Of a stretch of 52,974 bases of DNA, positions 34,869-43,392 are shown piece by piece. A program made the position numbers and the translations under genes. Below the pieces are notes generated by a model. It was not told the origin of the DNA. It searched no databases and worked only from the letters and a program-made list of their open reading frames with translations. Positions within the stretch are counted from its first letter, which is position 1. Each line of letters begins with the position of its first letter. Location: the IMG/VR virus record IMGVR_UViG_3300032073_000043, positions 1 through 52,974 of that record. One strand, given 5' to 3'. Source of the stretch: a virus.

Positions 34869-37480
34869 GATTTAATTGTTTTAAATTCTACATCTAACAT
34901 ACTATAGTCAACCCACTTACTGTTTCTGTGGTTTAGTACAGCTCCATCAATATGTTCAACTTCATCAGCCATAACACCTTGCCATACACCAGCAAATTTA
35001 TCAGCATATATACCTTTTTTAAATTCAAAGCTATATATATTTATACCTTTATTAGATTTGCCTATTAACTTAATATGTTTTTTCAATTTTCTGTCTGAAG
35101 GAAAACCACCACCACCGCCACATGAGGTAGGAGCTCCCGCAACCTGACCACCACTGATTATTTTATATTTATGTGTTGGACTAAATGCAATAGCATCTTG
35201 AGCTCCATACCATGCTCCAGCCAATGCTGATGTACCAGCAGAGTTTGTATACACATAGCTATTTGCTTGGGGTAATCCACTAGAAACGTTTGTTCCATAA
35301 TATGTAGCTCCCATAAACGCATTACACGCACCATTAAAATTACTTGCAGCTGTTGAGCTAAAAGCCGTAACGCTAGCCGCTGTGTTAAACGTTGTTATAT
35401 ACGTTGTGTTAAATGTTGTTGTATATGTTGTAGCGTAAGTTGTGTTAAACGATGTTGTAGTATTGTAAGCTGTTGTTGTTGACTTGCTAGTTCCTCTAGT
35501 TGTTGATATACCAGTTGTAAACGTAGTTGTAGTGCTATAAGTTGTAGTTGTACTTCTACTTTCAGTTGTGTTTCTACTAGTGTTAAACGTCGTGGTAGTT
35601 GTATAAGTAGTCGTAGTAGATCTGCTCTCTGTTGTTGCTCTACTTGTATTAAATGTAGTTGTTGTCGTATATGTTGTCGTTGTACTCCTAGATTCAGTAG
35701 TGTTTCTTGAAGTAGCAAATGTAGTAGTTGTTGATCTACTAGTTGCTATTGTAGTTACCCTAGATGTTGATGTTGATCTAGATGTAGCAAACGTTGTAGT
35801 TGTTGATCTAGTAGTGTTAAACGTAGTCGTCGTGCTTCTACTAGTGTTAAACGTAGTAGATGTATTAAATACAGTTATAGTAGATGTGTTAAACGCGGTA
35901 GTTGTTGATCTACTTGTTGTTGTGCTTCTACTTTCAGCTGTTGATCTACTTGTAGCAAAAGTAGTTGTTGTAGTTGTACTAGTGTTAAATACTGTGTTTG
36001 TTGTGTATGTTGTAGTTGTAGATCTATTTGTTGTAGTTGTTCTAGACGTAGCAATAGTAGTTGTAAATATAGTAGTTGTTGATTTACTAGTATTAAACAC
36101 TGTGATAGTTGCATAAACTGTATTTGTTGTTCTACTCTCTGTGGTATTTTTTGATGTCGCAAATGTTGTTGTAAAAGCGGTAGTCGTAGTTTTAGTAGTA
36201 TTAAAAACAGTACTAGTGGAATATGCGGTTGTCGTACTTCTAGATTCTGTAGTGTTTCTACTAGTGGCAAATGTAGTTGTGTATACGGTTGTAGTAGTTC
36301 TAGATGTATTAAATACTGTCGTAGTAGCAAACACTGTAGTTGTACTTCGACTTTCAGTAGTATTTCTTGACGTTGCAAAAGTTGTCGTAGTTGATCTACT
36401 AGTTGATATAGTAGTAGCTCTACTTGTTGTAGTTGCTTTACTAGTGTTGAAAGTAGTAGTCGTAGTATAAACAGTTGTAGTAGACCTTTGCTCTATTGTT
36501 GCTCTAGACGTGTTAAAAGTTGTTGTCGTTGAATAAACTGTAGTAGTACTGGTGTTGAATGTTGTTGTTGTACTTTTAGTAGTATTAAAAACAGTAGTAG
36601 TAGAATACGCGGTAGTAGTGTTTCTTGATTCAGTAGTATTTCTGCTCGTTGCAAAAGTTGTTGTAGTACTAAATATAGTTGTTGTAGACGTATTAAATAC
36701 TGTAGTTGTACTTTTACTAGTGCTAACTGTTGTATTTCTACTTTCTAAAGTTGTTTTACTAGTAGCGAAAGTTGTTGTTGTGCTTCTGCTAGTGCTAATA
36801 GTTGTATTTCTATTAGTAGTTGTACTAGTGTTGTATATAGTAGCTGTTGATTTTAACGTATTTCCTAAAAACGTGTTGTATGTAGTTGTGTAAGTAGTAG
36901 TAGTGTTTCTAGCCGTATCTACAGTTGTAACAGTAGATGTATTAAAAGTAGTAGTAGTATTTCTACTAGTGCTAACAACTGTACTTCTTGATGTAGATGT
37001 GGTTTTAACCGTTACGGTAGACGTATTAAACGCTGTGTTAAAAGAAGTTAACGTACTAGTATTAAAAGTTGTAGTCGTGCTAGTATTAAATACAGTTATA
37101 GTAATTGTTGACGTTATTGTCGACGTATTGTAATTTGTAGTATAAACTGTAGTTGTATTTCTACTAGTTGCAATTGTAGTTGATGTTAAAAAAGTAGTAG
37201 TAGTATTTTTACTTGTTGAAACAACTGTTGATGTAGAAAATGTTGTTGTTGTAGATCTATTAGTAGATATAGTAGTGTTTGTACTTCTACTAGTAGCTGT
37301 AGCTCTAGAAGTGCTGTAAGCAGTAGTTGTAGACTTAACTGTTGTTGTACTAGTATTATAAGCTGTTGTTGTACTAGTGTTATACGTAGTAGTCGTACTC
37401 TTACTGGTTCCTGTAGATTTTGTTGTTGATCTACTGGTTGACTTACTGAAAAAATTAATTTTACTCCAGAGAAAGTTCAT
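34865..37480 (-). CDS. Thr/Ser-rich repeat tail fibre with S74 chaperone domain (871 aa)
   Basis: Residues 13-700 are Thr/Ser-dominated short units (RSTTTTFATS, TSRATTESRS, TTTYTTTTTFN) with regular aromatic residues and Arg or Asn spacing. Residues 700-795 form a different small domain (CNAFMGATYYG, VYTNSAGTSALAGAWYG), with a glycine-rich loop. The C terminus is an intramolecular chaperone of the peptidase S74 type: SDRKLKKHIKLIG, with Ser795 and Lys800 in the catalytic S-x4-K spacing, then IYSFEFK, GVMADEVEHIDGAVLNH. The S74 domain directs trimerisation and cleaves itself off in endosialidases and fibres. The protein should therefore be a trimeric tail fibre, very unusual in its shaft. Confidence 0.82.
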   Translation of the reverse strand: MNFLWSKINFFSKSTSRSTTKSTGTSKSTTTTYNTSTTTAYNTSTTTVKSTTTAYSTSRATATSRSTNTTISTNRSTTTTFSTSTVVSTSKNTTTTFLTSTTIATSRNTTTVYTTNYNTSTITSTITITVFNTSTTTTFNTSTLTSFNTAFNTSTVTVKTTSTSRSTVVSTSRNTTTTFNTSTVTTVDTARNTTTTYTTTYNTFLGNTLKSTATIYNTSTTTNRNTTISTSRSTTTTFATSKTTLESRNTTVSTSKSTTTVFNTSTTTIFSTTTTFATSRNTTESRNTTTAYSTTTVFNTTKSTTTTFNTSTTTVYSTTTTFNTSRATIEQRSTTTVYTTTTTFNTSKATTTSRATTISTSRSTTTTFATSRNTTESRSTTTVFATTTVFNTSRTTTTVYTTTFATSRNTTESRSTTTAYSTSTVFNTTKTTTTAFTTTFATSKNTTESRTTNTVYATITVFNTSKSTTTIFTTTIATSRTTTTNRSTTTTYTTNTVFNTSTTTTTTFATSRSTAESRSTTTSRSTTTAFNTSTITVFNTSTTFNTSRSTTTTFNTTRSTTTTFATSRSTSTSRVTTIATSRSTTTTFATSRNTTESRSTTTTYTTTTTFNTSRATTESRSTTTTYTTTTTFNTSRNTTESRSTTTTYSTTTTFTTGISTTRGTSKSTTTAYNTTTSFNTTYATTYTTTFNTTYITTFNTAASVTAFSSTAASNFNGACNAFMGATYYGTNVSSGLPQANSYVYTNSAGTSALAGAWYGAQDAIAFSPTHKYKIISGGQVAGAPTSCGGGGGFPSDRKLKKHIKLIGKSNKGINIYSFEFKKGIYADKFAGVWQGVMADEVEHIDGAVLNHRNSKWVDYSMLDVEFKTIKS

Positions 37481-37489
37481 ACGCTAATT

Positions 37490-37927
37490 TTATTGTGGGT
37501 ATGAGGAGAAACCTGATACGTAGTTAACTAATACTTTTGTGGATGAAACTATAAAATAAGTCATTACAGCTATTGTTTGGCTACCTGATCCAAATGTTAT
37601 AGCGCTTCCACCTGGTGTGTAAGCTGTACTTGGTAAAGCCGGACTGTCCCAACTAATAAAATTTGTAGATACTATATTGGGGTTATTTATTATAATAGTA
37701 CCAGACTGACCAACATTACCACTAATGTTTGAAAAACTAATACTGTGATCAACAAATGATTCATTAACAACTGTGCATATATAATAATTAGCATCATCAC
37801 TAAAGTCAATAGCAAAAACACCACTACTGTGAGTTATTGATTTTGAACCTTGCCTTTGAAAACTAAAGTCTCCGTCTATAGTAAGACTGCCTTTTATTCC
37901 AACGTCAGATAGAATTGGTATTGCCAT
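37490..37927 (-). CDS. Small virion protein, MAIPIL-type N terminus (145 aa)
   Basis: Starts MAIPILSDVGIKGSLTIDGDFSFQRQGSKS and continues as beta-rich, Ser/Asn-rich sequence (GTIIINNPNIVSTNFISW, TIAVMTYFIVSSTKVLVNYV). The first six residues equal those of the 679-aa fibre upstream, suggesting a shared anchoring peptide. It lies after the fibre terminator and directly before the 871-aa fibre gene. A short fibre or fibre-attachment protein is likely. Confidence 0.6.
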   Translation of the reverse strand: MAIPILSDVGIKGSLTIDGDFSFQRQGSKSITHSSGVFAIDFSDDANYYICTVVNESFVDHSISFSNISGNVGQSGTIIINNPNIVSTNFISWDSPALPSTAYTPGGSAITFGSGSQTIAVMTYFIVSSTKVLVNYVSGFSSYPQ

Positions 37928-37939
37928 ATTGTTTATTTA

Positions 37940-37975
37940 AATTAAATACAAACGGCACCCGAAGGTACCGTCTAT
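37940..37975 (-). terminator. Terminator with UUCG loop after the 679-aa fibre gene
   Basis: On the minus strand ACGG-T-ACC pairs with GGT-G-CCGT across a UUCG loop (37952-37971), the T-G being a wobble pair in that strand's RNA. A weak T-rich tract (TTGTATTTAATTT) follows. It uses the same UUCG loop as the terminator after the capsid gene. Confidence 0.65.
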
Positions 37976-37988
37976 ATTATTTGTATTA

Positions 37989-40028
37989 TTAAGATGTTGG
38001 ATACGTTATACCTGTTGCAGTTGCAGCGTTTTCTTTACTGTGTATTTGAACAGTTACATCATACTCAGGAACTTTTGCAAATTGCACTAAAATGTGGTTA
38101 TCACTGTCTGTGCCACTAGTATCTGAGTTTGTAGTCCAATCAATTATAACTTGTCGATAATCTGCAGCAGCACCTTTATATTGAGCCGTTACCTGTAGTG
38201 CTTTAGTACCTAAATCATGTTGTATTACAGCGTTTAGTTGAGTAGCATGTAGAGATGAAACATCAATAACTTGAACAACATTTTTAGCTTGAGCTAATCT
38301 AAGAGGTGTTACAACTTTTGTATTATCAGAACCTGTTTGTACCTCAGCAACTGAAGCTACAGATCTTTGAGTGTTGTTTGTTGTTATTGAACCACCTAAT
38401 GAAATAGCAGAACCATCTATTGTTATAGCAGAGTTTGCTAATTTAGCATTTTCAATTGTAGCATCTGCAATGTGAGCGTTGTCAATAGAACCATCTGTAT
38501 AATGTTCTGAATCAATTGCGTTATCAGCAATTTTAGCTTTAGTTACAGCATCAGCGTTTATTTTAGCAGTAGTTACCGCGTTAGAATCAATTTGTCCCGC
38601 AGCTACAGTGCCTAATAATGCTAATGCACCTAAAGCTGTTCCGTTAAGAGTTATTGCGTCAGCTTCTAAAGTTCCATCAACATCAACGTTTCCAGATATA
38701 TCTAATGAAGCAGCGATTAACTGATCAACTTGTAAGTCTTCATAACTTGATCCAAGTTTTAATTCAAACTTAGGTCCTGTTGTACTGTATGTAAATGTTG
38801 CATCATCTCCAGAACCACCTTCAAGTGTAATACCAGCGCCGTTAACAACAGCTGCTGTACTGTTTCCACTATCAAGTACTATATTGTGATCGTTAAGACT
38901 TACTGTGGTTGAATTTACAGTTGTAGTAGTACCTGAAACTTGTAAGTTACCAGTTATTACTATTGTATCACCACTATCAGTACCTATAACTATATTTTCA
39001 TCAGCAGCACCACTTGCAGATTGTAACGCAGCTAATCTGGTTAATAAGTTAGCGTTAGATACATCTACGTCACTATTAGTTGTATAAGATGGAGTACCAA
39101 ATGTACCATCATGTTTTAAGAACTCTCCGTTTGATCCAGCAGCTGGTACAAAGTTATTATTACCAGTTCCAACTAAAGTTCTTATTTCTGCAGCTGTTTG
39201 ATCTGTAGTTGCACCATCTTCATAACCGAGTGCCGTTGCCATTTCAGCTTGTGTTATTCCACTCTTTAAAGTTGGCGTTCCACTATTGTCATAAATAGCA
39301 GCATTACCAGAATCACCAGAAACATTTACTTGTGCACCATCAGCTACATTAAGTATTGCTAATGCTTCAGCTTTTGATAAAGCTTTTGGAACACCAGCGC
39401 TAGCAGCAGTTCTACCTATGAAAGTATCTGTAGCTATATTAGCTAGCTTAGCCATTGTTATATTAGCATCAGCTATTTTAGCTGTAGTAACATTTGCATC
39501 AACTATACTAGCTGTAACAACAGCGTCTGAAGCTAAGTTATCAGCATCAACCGCATCATCAGCAAGCATTGAGTGAACAATATCACCAGCTCCAATTACA
39601 AAGTCTAAGTTGCCATTTGTATCGTCATAAGATACAGATATACCAGTTTCAGTACCATCAAGCATTCCACCAACATAGTCTTCAACTTGTTCTTGTGTTA
39701 ATGTGCTGTTAGCTGATATTGTAACTACACCACCAACTTCTGCTAGTGTAACGCCAGATCCTTTTTTAAGAACTAAGTTTTCTGATGTTTCTAATGTGTT
39801 GTTTACAGATCCATCACCGTTAGTGTCTATCTGCACTGTTCTAGTACCACCGCCAGAAGCTAGTGATAACCATGCAGATCCATTATACACTTTTACCGTG
39901 CCTGAATCATAAATAATTTGCCCCGTACCAGGCGACGTGACATCACCAGAACCAGTTGTGTGGAGCAGTACGTTTTGAATTTCGGCTGCATTGCCGAAGT
40001 CCATGTGATTTAAAATAGGTATTGCCAT
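37989..40028 (-). CDS. Tail fibre with repeated AIADANIxxAKL motifs (679 aa)
   Basis: The N terminus MAIPILNHMDFGNAAEIQNVLLHTT is followed by beta-rich segments and repeats of the type ADANITMAKLANIA, IADATIENAKLANSAI and ADAVTKAKIADNAID (two clusters, about residues 150-220 and 480-560). The C terminus is a beta domain with LRLAQAKNVVQVIDVSSLHA, VIQHDLGTKALQVTAQYKGAAADYRQVIIDWT. This is the common marine phage fibre style. The gene is followed by a terminator. No S74 domain is present. Confidence 0.75.
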   Translation of the reverse strand: MAIPILNHMDFGNAAEIQNVLLHTTGSGDVTSPGTGQIIYDSGTVKVYNGSAWLSLASGGGTRTVQIDTNGDGSVNNTLETSENLVLKKGSGVTLAEVGGVVTISANSTLTQEQVEDYVGGMLDGTETGISVSYDDTNGNLDFVIGAGDIVHSMLADDAVDADNLASDAVVTASIVDANVTTAKIADANITMAKLANIATDTFIGRTAASAGVPKALSKAEALAILNVADGAQVNVSGDSGNAAIYDNSGTPTLKSGITQAEMATALGYEDGATTDQTAAEIRTLVGTGNNNFVPAAGSNGEFLKHDGTFGTPSYTTNSDVDVSNANLLTRLAALQSASGAADENIVIGTDSGDTIVITGNLQVSGTTTTVNSTTVSLNDHNIVLDSGNSTAAVVNGAGITLEGGSGDDATFTYSTTGPKFELKLGSSYEDLQVDQLIAASLDISGNVDVDGTLEADAITLNGTALGALALLGTVAAGQIDSNAVTTAKINADAVTKAKIADNAIDSEHYTDGSIDNAHIADATIENAKLANSAITIDGSAISLGGSITTNNTQRSVASVAEVQTGSDNTKVVTPLRLAQAKNVVQVIDVSSLHATQLNAVIQHDLGTKALQVTAQYKGAAADYRQVIIDWTTNSDTSGTDSDNHILVQFAKVPEYDVTVQIHSKENAATATGITYPTS

Positions 40029-40068
40029 TGTTGTTGTTTAAGTTATTTATTAATTATTAGTTGTTGTT

Positions 40069-40419
40069 TTATTTTTTTAAGTATGCATATCCGCTTTTTG
40101 CGTTCAAAAAATTAATTCTTAATGAATCCTTTGTTAAATAAGTAACAATGCCCATAGCTTGAACATTGTTAAAAGTTCCTCCACCCGATAACTTGACATT
40201 AATACAAGGTAGGTAATCTACTAAGTCTAGATTATGTGTTATGGTCCAAGTGGCGGATGCATTGTTTTGATGATGTTTTTTTACACCTACGTTGCTAGCA
40301 AAAAAAGCACTAAGACTTGATAAACTAAAGTTTTTAGTATTTCCATTTTCGTCAGATCCTAAGAGTTTATCATTATCAGTAACACTGGCGTCTTGTGCAT
40401 AGTTATTTATTCTAGCCAT
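40069..40419 (-). CDS. Small fibre-associated protein (116 aa)
   Basis: Starts MARINNYAQDASVTDNDKLLGSDENGNTKNFSLSSLSAFF, a pattern seen at the start of phage fibre proteins that use a small N-terminal domain. The rest (HNLDLVDYLPCINVKLSGGGTFNNVQAMGIVTYLTKDSLRINF) is beta-rich and like fibre-tip domains. It sits between the holin and the large fibre. A collar, chaperone or short fibre role is possible. Confidence 0.6.
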   Translation of the reverse strand: MARINNYAQDASVTDNDKLLGSDENGNTKNFSLSSLSAFFASNVGVKKHHQNNASATWTITHNLDLVDYLPCINVKLSGGGTFNNVQAMGIVTYLTKDSLRINFLNAKSGYAYLKK

Positions 40420-40422
40420 TAT

Positions 40423-40821
40423 TTATTTCTTTTTTAGTTTTTCAAAACTTCGTCCACCGAAATAAGCACCTATAACGGTGATTAAAACAAGCTGTAGAAG
40501 ATCTGTCCATTTTTGTTCTACATTAAAACCAATTGCTCCACTATCGATAAAAACTAACAATACTGTAGAAACAATTAAAAATATAAGTACCAACGGTCTC
40601 ACTGATCTAGTTAGCCAGTTACCGTGTTGTAAATCAGCCTGCCATCGATCAGTTACATTTTTCTGCATCTCAGCTTCAGCTTTTATCATTATCTCAGTCA
40701 TCTCTTTTTCAAACTGAGCTTTTTCTTCTTTAGTTTGTATAAACTTATCGGCAACGCCTGATAATTTTTCTAATATACTTCCACCGGCTCCGCCGAATAA
40801 TTTAGCTAATAACTTACTCAT
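40423..40821 (-). CDS. Holin, 2-3 TM type
   Basis: A 132-aa protein. An N-terminal amphipathic start (MSKLLAKLFGGAGGSILEKLSG) and a charged helix precede RWQADLQHGNWLTRSVRP, which is the typical entry of phage holins of the 3TM type. It then has TM segments at about 76-92 (LVLIFLIVSTVLLVFI) and 108-122 (LLQLVLITVIGAYFG), and a basic C terminus. Its partner M15 endolysin is at the other end of the late block. Confidence 0.75.
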   Translation of the reverse strand: MSKLLAKLFGGAGGSILEKLSGVADKFIQTKEEKAQFEKEMTEIMIKAEAEMQKNVTDRWQADLQHGNWLTRSVRPLVLIFLIVSTVLLVFIDSGAIGFNVEQKWTDLLQLVLITVIGAYFGGRSFEKLKKK

Positions 40822-40825
40822 CTAT

Positions 40826-42670
40826 TTATTTTTGATAACCTGACCAGCCTTTTTGTCTAAATCCACTAGCCGATTTTAATTGATCTTCTAATCCTTGTAT
40901 TGTTACCTTACCACTTGTTACAGCGTCTATAGCACTTCCATTACCTAATTTCTTAACTTGGTTGTATTGTGCACCAGTCATTACTCTTGGCATAGATATT
41001 GATGATTGAGATTCAGAAGGCATGTTACCAGCTTTTCTCATTAGCTTGTTTTTTCTAACTTCTCCTCTACTTAATCCCGCGGCTTTATCTTGTTGTTTAG
41101 CTATCCTGTTTTGACGTCTTGGTGTTACTTTTCTACCTTGTAATCTTTCTAACTTATTATTAGCTTTTTCTTGTTTATTACTAATAATAGGTTTTTTTCT
41201 TTCTGGTTGAGATATTTTATCTAAATTCACAGGAGCTTTAACCTCAAGTGCACCACTTGATACTGGTGCTACTTTAGAAGGTTTAATAGAACTTACTGGT
41301 CCTGGATCCTTAGGAGCGTTCTTATAATCCCATTTGCCAGTCTTAGCAAATACATCGTTTTGTCTTTTAGCTTCTTTTATATAGTTAGATTTATTCATAT
41401 GACCATATGTCTTTCTATCTCTATTTTTGTAAGCTTCATCGTAAGACACTTTAGGTTTTGAAGGCTCAGGGCTTGGATTCGGATTGTTATCTGGTTTGTT
41501 AGTAGAACCTAATAACATTTTAGCCGCACCATATCCAAGTGTAGCACCTAAACCGATTTGACCAATGGTTTTCAAAGCACCTCCAATTGAACCTCCCGTT
41601 GCTCCACCACCAGAGGATGGTTTTGGTTTTTTAATATCTGGTAAGTTTCTACCATCTCCAATTTGTTTAGGATCTTTACTTAACTTAGTGTTTGTAGATT
41701 TAAAATCTATTTTTTTCTTCTTAGAAAATTTACCAACAATTCCACCTATAGCTTCACCAATCTTACCATAAATCTTATTTTTTTTAGGTGAAGGCGCGTT
41801 TTGATAACCACTATAACCTTTTTGTGAATATCCACTTTTAGCATTTTGCTTTTGGAAACTAATATTACCATCTACTATTGTTGGCTCAACACCGTATTCT
41901 TTCTTATATCTTTCTATATTTGCAAGTGTAGCTTGTGTTTGACCACCTTTTCCAGTACCAGAGGTTTGCTCTGTCCAACCAATAGGGTTATTCAAGCTAG
42001 AACTACCATCTTGCAGTTTATTACCAGTTATATTACCACTAGAATCTTTGTTATAGTCATTCATTTGACCACCTGTAAATCTATTTTTTTCTAAGTAATC
42101 AAATTGCTTTTGTTGCTCAGGTGTTAAAGAACCAACTTTTCTTTTTGTTTTCTTTAATAGTCTGTAGTTTCTTTTATTATCTCTTTTAGTAGATCTATCA
42201 AGCATGTTTTCTCTTCTTCTTTGATTAGCAGCTTGGCTTCTACTTAAGTTAGTTTTAAACTGAGGATCTAAATAAGCGTCTACACCAGGTTTACCTTCTG
42301 ACCCTTTAATTATTTGTTCTTCTTCTCTATTACCATATTCAACATCTTGGTTGCTCCACTGTGTAGCATCTACGTTTTCACCATTTTCGGTACCTTGAAA
42401 TCCAACAGAACCAGACTGAGCATTTTGTCTGTCTTTTAACTTCATATAATCTTGAAGAGGCATATTAGGTTGTCTTCTGTCTCTTTCAGCTGTTATGTCT
42501 TTTACGTACTGATCTCCACCGTCTTCTCCAGTGAATGTGACACCTAGATCTTTATTTATTTTAGTAACTACATCTTCTACTCCAGGTGTACCTCCTATTT
42601 TAAGTTTGTCTTGATCGATTACTACTTGTTTAGCGTACGATTTTACTCTTTGTGTTATTGGTGATGCCAT
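40826..42670 (-). CDS. Large basic, disordered late protein (614 aa)
   Basis: Start chosen at 42670 (MASPITQRVKSYAKQ), because the longer form overlaps the neighbour. The first 200 residues are hydrophilic, and the rest Lys/Arg/Ser/Gly-rich, with repeated GYSQKGYSGYQN-like and FRQKGWSGYQK motifs at about 295-305 and at the end. One hydrophobic glycine-rich segment (IGGALKTIGQIGLGATLGYGAAKMLLG) is near residue 385. It may be a virion or ejection protein: a membrane-active glycine-rich helix in a long charged protein. No known family. Confidence 0.55.
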   Translation of the reverse strand: MASPITQRVKSYAKQVVIDQDKLKIGGTPGVEDVVTKINKDLGVTFTGEDGGDQYVKDITAERDRRQPNMPLQDYMKLKDRQNAQSGSVGFQGTENGENVDATQWSNQDVEYGNREEEQIIKGSEGKPGVDAYLDPQFKTNLSRSQAANQRRRENMLDRSTKRDNKRNYRLLKKTKRKVGSLTPEQQKQFDYLEKNRFTGGQMNDYNKDSSGNITGNKLQDGSSSLNNPIGWTEQTSGTGKGGQTQATLANIERYKKEYGVEPTIVDGNISFQKQNAKSGYSQKGYSGYQNAPSPKKNKIYGKIGEAIGGIVGKFSKKKKIDFKSTNTKLSKDPKQIGDGRNLPDIKKPKPSSGGGATGGSIGGALKTIGQIGLGATLGYGAAKMLLGSTNKPDNNPNPSPEPSKPKVSYDEAYKNRDRKTYGHMNKSNYIKEAKRQNDVFAKTGKWDYKNAPKDPGPVSSIKPSKVAPVSSGALEVKAPVNLDKISQPERKKPIISNKQEKANNKLERLQGRKVTPRRQNRIAKQQDKAAGLSRGEVRKNKLMRKAGNMPSESQSSISMPRVMTGAQYNQVKKLGNGSAIDAVTSGKVTIQGLEDQLKSASGFRQKGWSGYQK

Positions 42671-42674
42671 AATA

Positions 42675-42995
42675 TTATTTTGTTTGTTCTTTAGCTGCAA
42701 TTGAAACTTCAAGTGCATTTATTTGTTCTTGGATTTTAGCTTTTTTAGCTTCGTCTGTTTCATTTAATAAACTATCTTTTAAAGCTTTTAAAGCAACAGC
42801 GTCTGTGTCTTCACCTTCGTTTTGGTCTTGACCAGGCGGATTATAATTATTTGATTTTTGAGATTTTGGCTTTAGCTCTGCAGCAGAGTCTGCTATAGGC
42901 ACACCTCTACCAATGCTAGCAGCTCCATCAATTAATGCAGCTGATGCTCTATAAGGTGAATTAGCTTTTTGCCTTTGAAACCATGTCTTGTACAT
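42675..42995 (-). CDS. Hypothetical protein (106 aa), overlaps upstream gene
   Basis: An N-terminal basic region (MYKTWFQRQKANSPYRASAALIDGAASIGRG) is followed by a charged helix (ALKALKDSLLNETDEAKKAKIQEQINALEVSIAAK). The start overlaps the previous gene by 35 bases. The RQKANSPYR part resembles the FRQKG motifs in the 614-aa neighbour, which hints at a shared complex. Confidence 0.5.
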   Translation of the reverse strand: MYKTWFQRQKANSPYRASAALIDGAASIGRGVPIADSAAELKPKSQKSNNYNPPGQDQNEGEDTDAVALKALKDSLLNETDEAKKAKIQEQINALEVSIAAKEQTK

Positions 42996-43392
42996 TGTTT
43001 ATATTGTTTTTAGCGTTAGCTTTAGCTTCTGCTTCCCATGATGCACCTGCATCTCCTTCTTGAAAAGACTTACCAGCTTTGTTAGTAATAGGTATCATTT
43101 TAGTACCTTCTCTTTTATATATATTAAATTCAGATGGTGTGTTTTCAATAATATGTTCATTAGTATATTGATTACCACGTTTCATCTGGTATATATGCTC
43201 CATCTCCTCTTCTAAAGTAAGATTAGCATTTAAATAACTATCAGGAGCTTCTTCAGCTACAAATATAGTATTATCTCTATTTGCTTCAGCAACTACACCT
43301 GGATCTAGTTTTTTGTTAAAAACAGGTATGTTACCATTGACAATAGTTCTTAAACCAAATAATTCTGCTTTACTCTTTAATTTAAAACTCAT
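42961..43392 (-). CDS. Hypothetical late protein with degenerate peptidase-like motif (143 aa)
   Basis: Contains EEEMEHIYQMKRGNQ (residues about 59-73), which looks like a HExxH peptidase helix in which the first His is replaced by Glu. Otherwise it is unremarkable, with a Lys/Ala-rich C-terminal helix. It begins in a 4-base ATGA overlap with the 236-aa gene and ends inside the 106-aa gene. It may be a structural relic of a peptidase, but this is weak. Confidence 0.5.
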   Translation of the reverse strand: MSFKLKSKAELFGLRTIVNGNIPVFNKKLDPGVVAEANRDNTIFVAEEAPDSYLNANLTLEEEMEHIYQMKRGNQYTNEHIIENTPSEFNIYKREGTKMIPITNKAGKSFQEGDAGASWEAEAKANAKNNINNVQDMVSKAKS

